From: Tetrahymena elliotti 4EA
Taxonomy: Eukaryota; Ciliophora; Oligohymenophorea; Hymenostomatida; Tetrahymenidae
Assembly: GCA_000231825.2 (NCBI GenBank)
Contig: JH720296.1
Span: forward strand, 620,001-684,000
Direction of reading: 5' to 3'
DNA: 64,000 nt
In this document: piece by piece, positions 63,101 to 64,000 of the stretch
How positions within the stretch are numbered: position 1 is the first letter of the stretch
Layout of the letters: each line of letters opens with the position of its first letter
Translations under genes and position numbers: made by a program
Notes under the pieces: generated by a model
Database searches by the model: none
What the model was told of the DNA's origin: nothing
What the model saw: the letters and a program-made list of their open reading frames with translations, nothing else

Positions 63101-64000
63101 ACAATCTGCAGTCAATAATAGTTAAAAAATGAATAAAAAACATCTTTTAATGTTAAAATGTTTATAAAATGATTTTTTAGTAAAAAACAGAGATGCTGAA
63201 ATAAGTTTTTCTAGAAATTACTAAATAGATAATTAATGTTAGATGAATTGAAATGTTGGCTATTATTTTGTAATTAGATTAATATTATAATACGACCAGA
63301 AAAATTCTTATTTTTTATGAAATTAGGATACAAAGTAATATTCTATTGTCGAATTTCTTCAATTTCTCTGATTAAAAATATTCTAAGAAAATGAGTTAGT
63401 TATGCAACTGTTAAATTTTAGCAAATGTAGCAAAAAATTATTTTATAAAAAGGAAATTTTATGCAAAAAAAATGTGTTTATGTATGAACTTATTCCCTAA
63501 TCAAATAATTTTTTTTAGTAAAATAAAGAGAATAAATAAATATTGCCCAATTATGCCATAATTATTTTATAAAATGAAATGTTAGATTTGAAAAATATTT
63601 TGTCAGAAAAGAAAGTAATGGAAATGATATTTATCGACTTATTTCGAAAGATTGTAAGCAAAAATAATAAATATGTAGACGCCCACCTACATACCTACCC
63701 GTATGTTTTAATTAGAAATAAATTAATTTAAAAAATGTATCAACTTTTAAAAAGAGTAAAATGTAAAGCCATAAAAGAGGCTAAAAGAAATAATTATTAT
63801 TAACATTACCTTGATTTTAAATAGAAACCAGAAACCGCTTGAAAGATACTGAAAAAAGAAAAGATAGATTGCGCTATCTAATTTGAGGTGAGTATACTAA
63901 TAATTTGTATTAAAAGCTTTCTTAATTTATTAATTTGTTAGAAAAAGTGAAATAGATAGCTAAATATTATGAGAGAAGAAAGAAATTCATTTGATTTCCT
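60196..64000. other. AT-rich region without recognisable gene
   Basis: Nearly 3.8 kb of extremely AT-rich DNA follows the MON2-like gene. Both strands were scanned in code 6 without finding a coherent protein. Features noted are three copies of an ACGA(C/G)CAGAAAA motif between 62873 and 63310 and a C-rich patch near 63680-63705. The right edge may contain the flank of a gene beyond the window. Confidence 0.4.
62873..63310 (+). repeat. Three spaced copies of an ACGA(C/G)CAGAAAA motif
   Basis: Copies lie at about 62873-62890 (tttacgaccagaaaattatt), 62998-63017 (ttacgagcagaaaaattt) and 63290-63310 (atacgaccagaaaaattc). They stand out because CG and clustered C/G are rare here. Each is preceded by an AT-rich block, two of which include tgtaatta or similar. 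They could be remnants of a dispersed repeat or a bound motif. The evidence is only the shared 12-15 bases. Confidence 0.3.

Noticed and set aside
1..64000. tRNA, rRNA, CRISPR or telomere repeats
   Set aside because: No GTTCRA-type tRNA arm in a GC-richer 70-90 bp block, no regularly spaced repeats and no CCCCAA/TTGGGG runs were seen.

Overview
The window is protein-coding DNA from a ciliate macronuclear-type genome, most like Tetrahymena or a close oligohymenophorean relative. Four things support this. The DNA is extremely AT-rich. In every recognisable gene TAA and TAG fall in frame as sense codons, read as Gln as in ciliate code 6, and only TGA ends the genes. Introns are small (mostly 49-64 bp), start with GTA and end in TAG or AAG. 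Gene families are protist-like: dynein, EAG-type K+ channel, Rab, OSCA/TMEM63, MON2. No telomere repeats, rRNA, tRNA or CRISPR were seen, so this is an internal chromosome piece. Because TAA/TAG are sense codons, a standard-code ORF scan breaks these genes into fragments. The models below were read by hand with TGA as the only stop.

Layout. 1-24653 (+): one giant, intron-dense, dynein-heavy-chain-like gene whose 5' end lies before the window. All six AAA modules, the linker, the stalk and the C-terminal domain can be followed, but the ATP-binding loops of AAA1-AAA4 are eroded and long low-complexity inserts are present. 25476-26624 (-): ankyrin-repeat protein with a C-terminal membrane anchor. 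28429-32740 (+): voltage-gated/CNBD-type K+ channel with a zinc-knuckle motif after the CNBD. 34864-35718 (+): tandem CCCH zinc-finger protein of TTP/TIS11 type. 37916-38377 (+): coding-like but broken segment. 38482-40957 (+): lysine-ketoglutarate reductase without the saccharopine dehydrogenase half. 42189-44058 (-): coiled-coil protein. 44577-45467 (-): Rab GTPase. 46808-49362 (+): Q/K-rich protein with repeated TFxP-type motifs. 50385-53110 (-): OSCA/TMEM63/CSC1-like channel. 54437-60195 (+): MON2-like trafficking scaffold. 60196-64000: no recognisable gene.

The genes do not form an operon or pathway. Themes are axoneme/cilium (dynein-like gene, possibly the TFxP protein), ion channels (K+ channel, OSCA-like) and endomembrane traffic (Rab, MON2). 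Convergent pairs share 0.8-1.2 kb AT-rich spacers and divergent pairs share 1.3-1.8 kb spacers.

The most notable item is the giant, apparently ATP-binding-defective dynein relative. Next are the zinc-knuckle K+ channel, the zinc-finger gene whose frame stays open for 135 codons beyond its TGA, and the stand-alone LKR enzyme.
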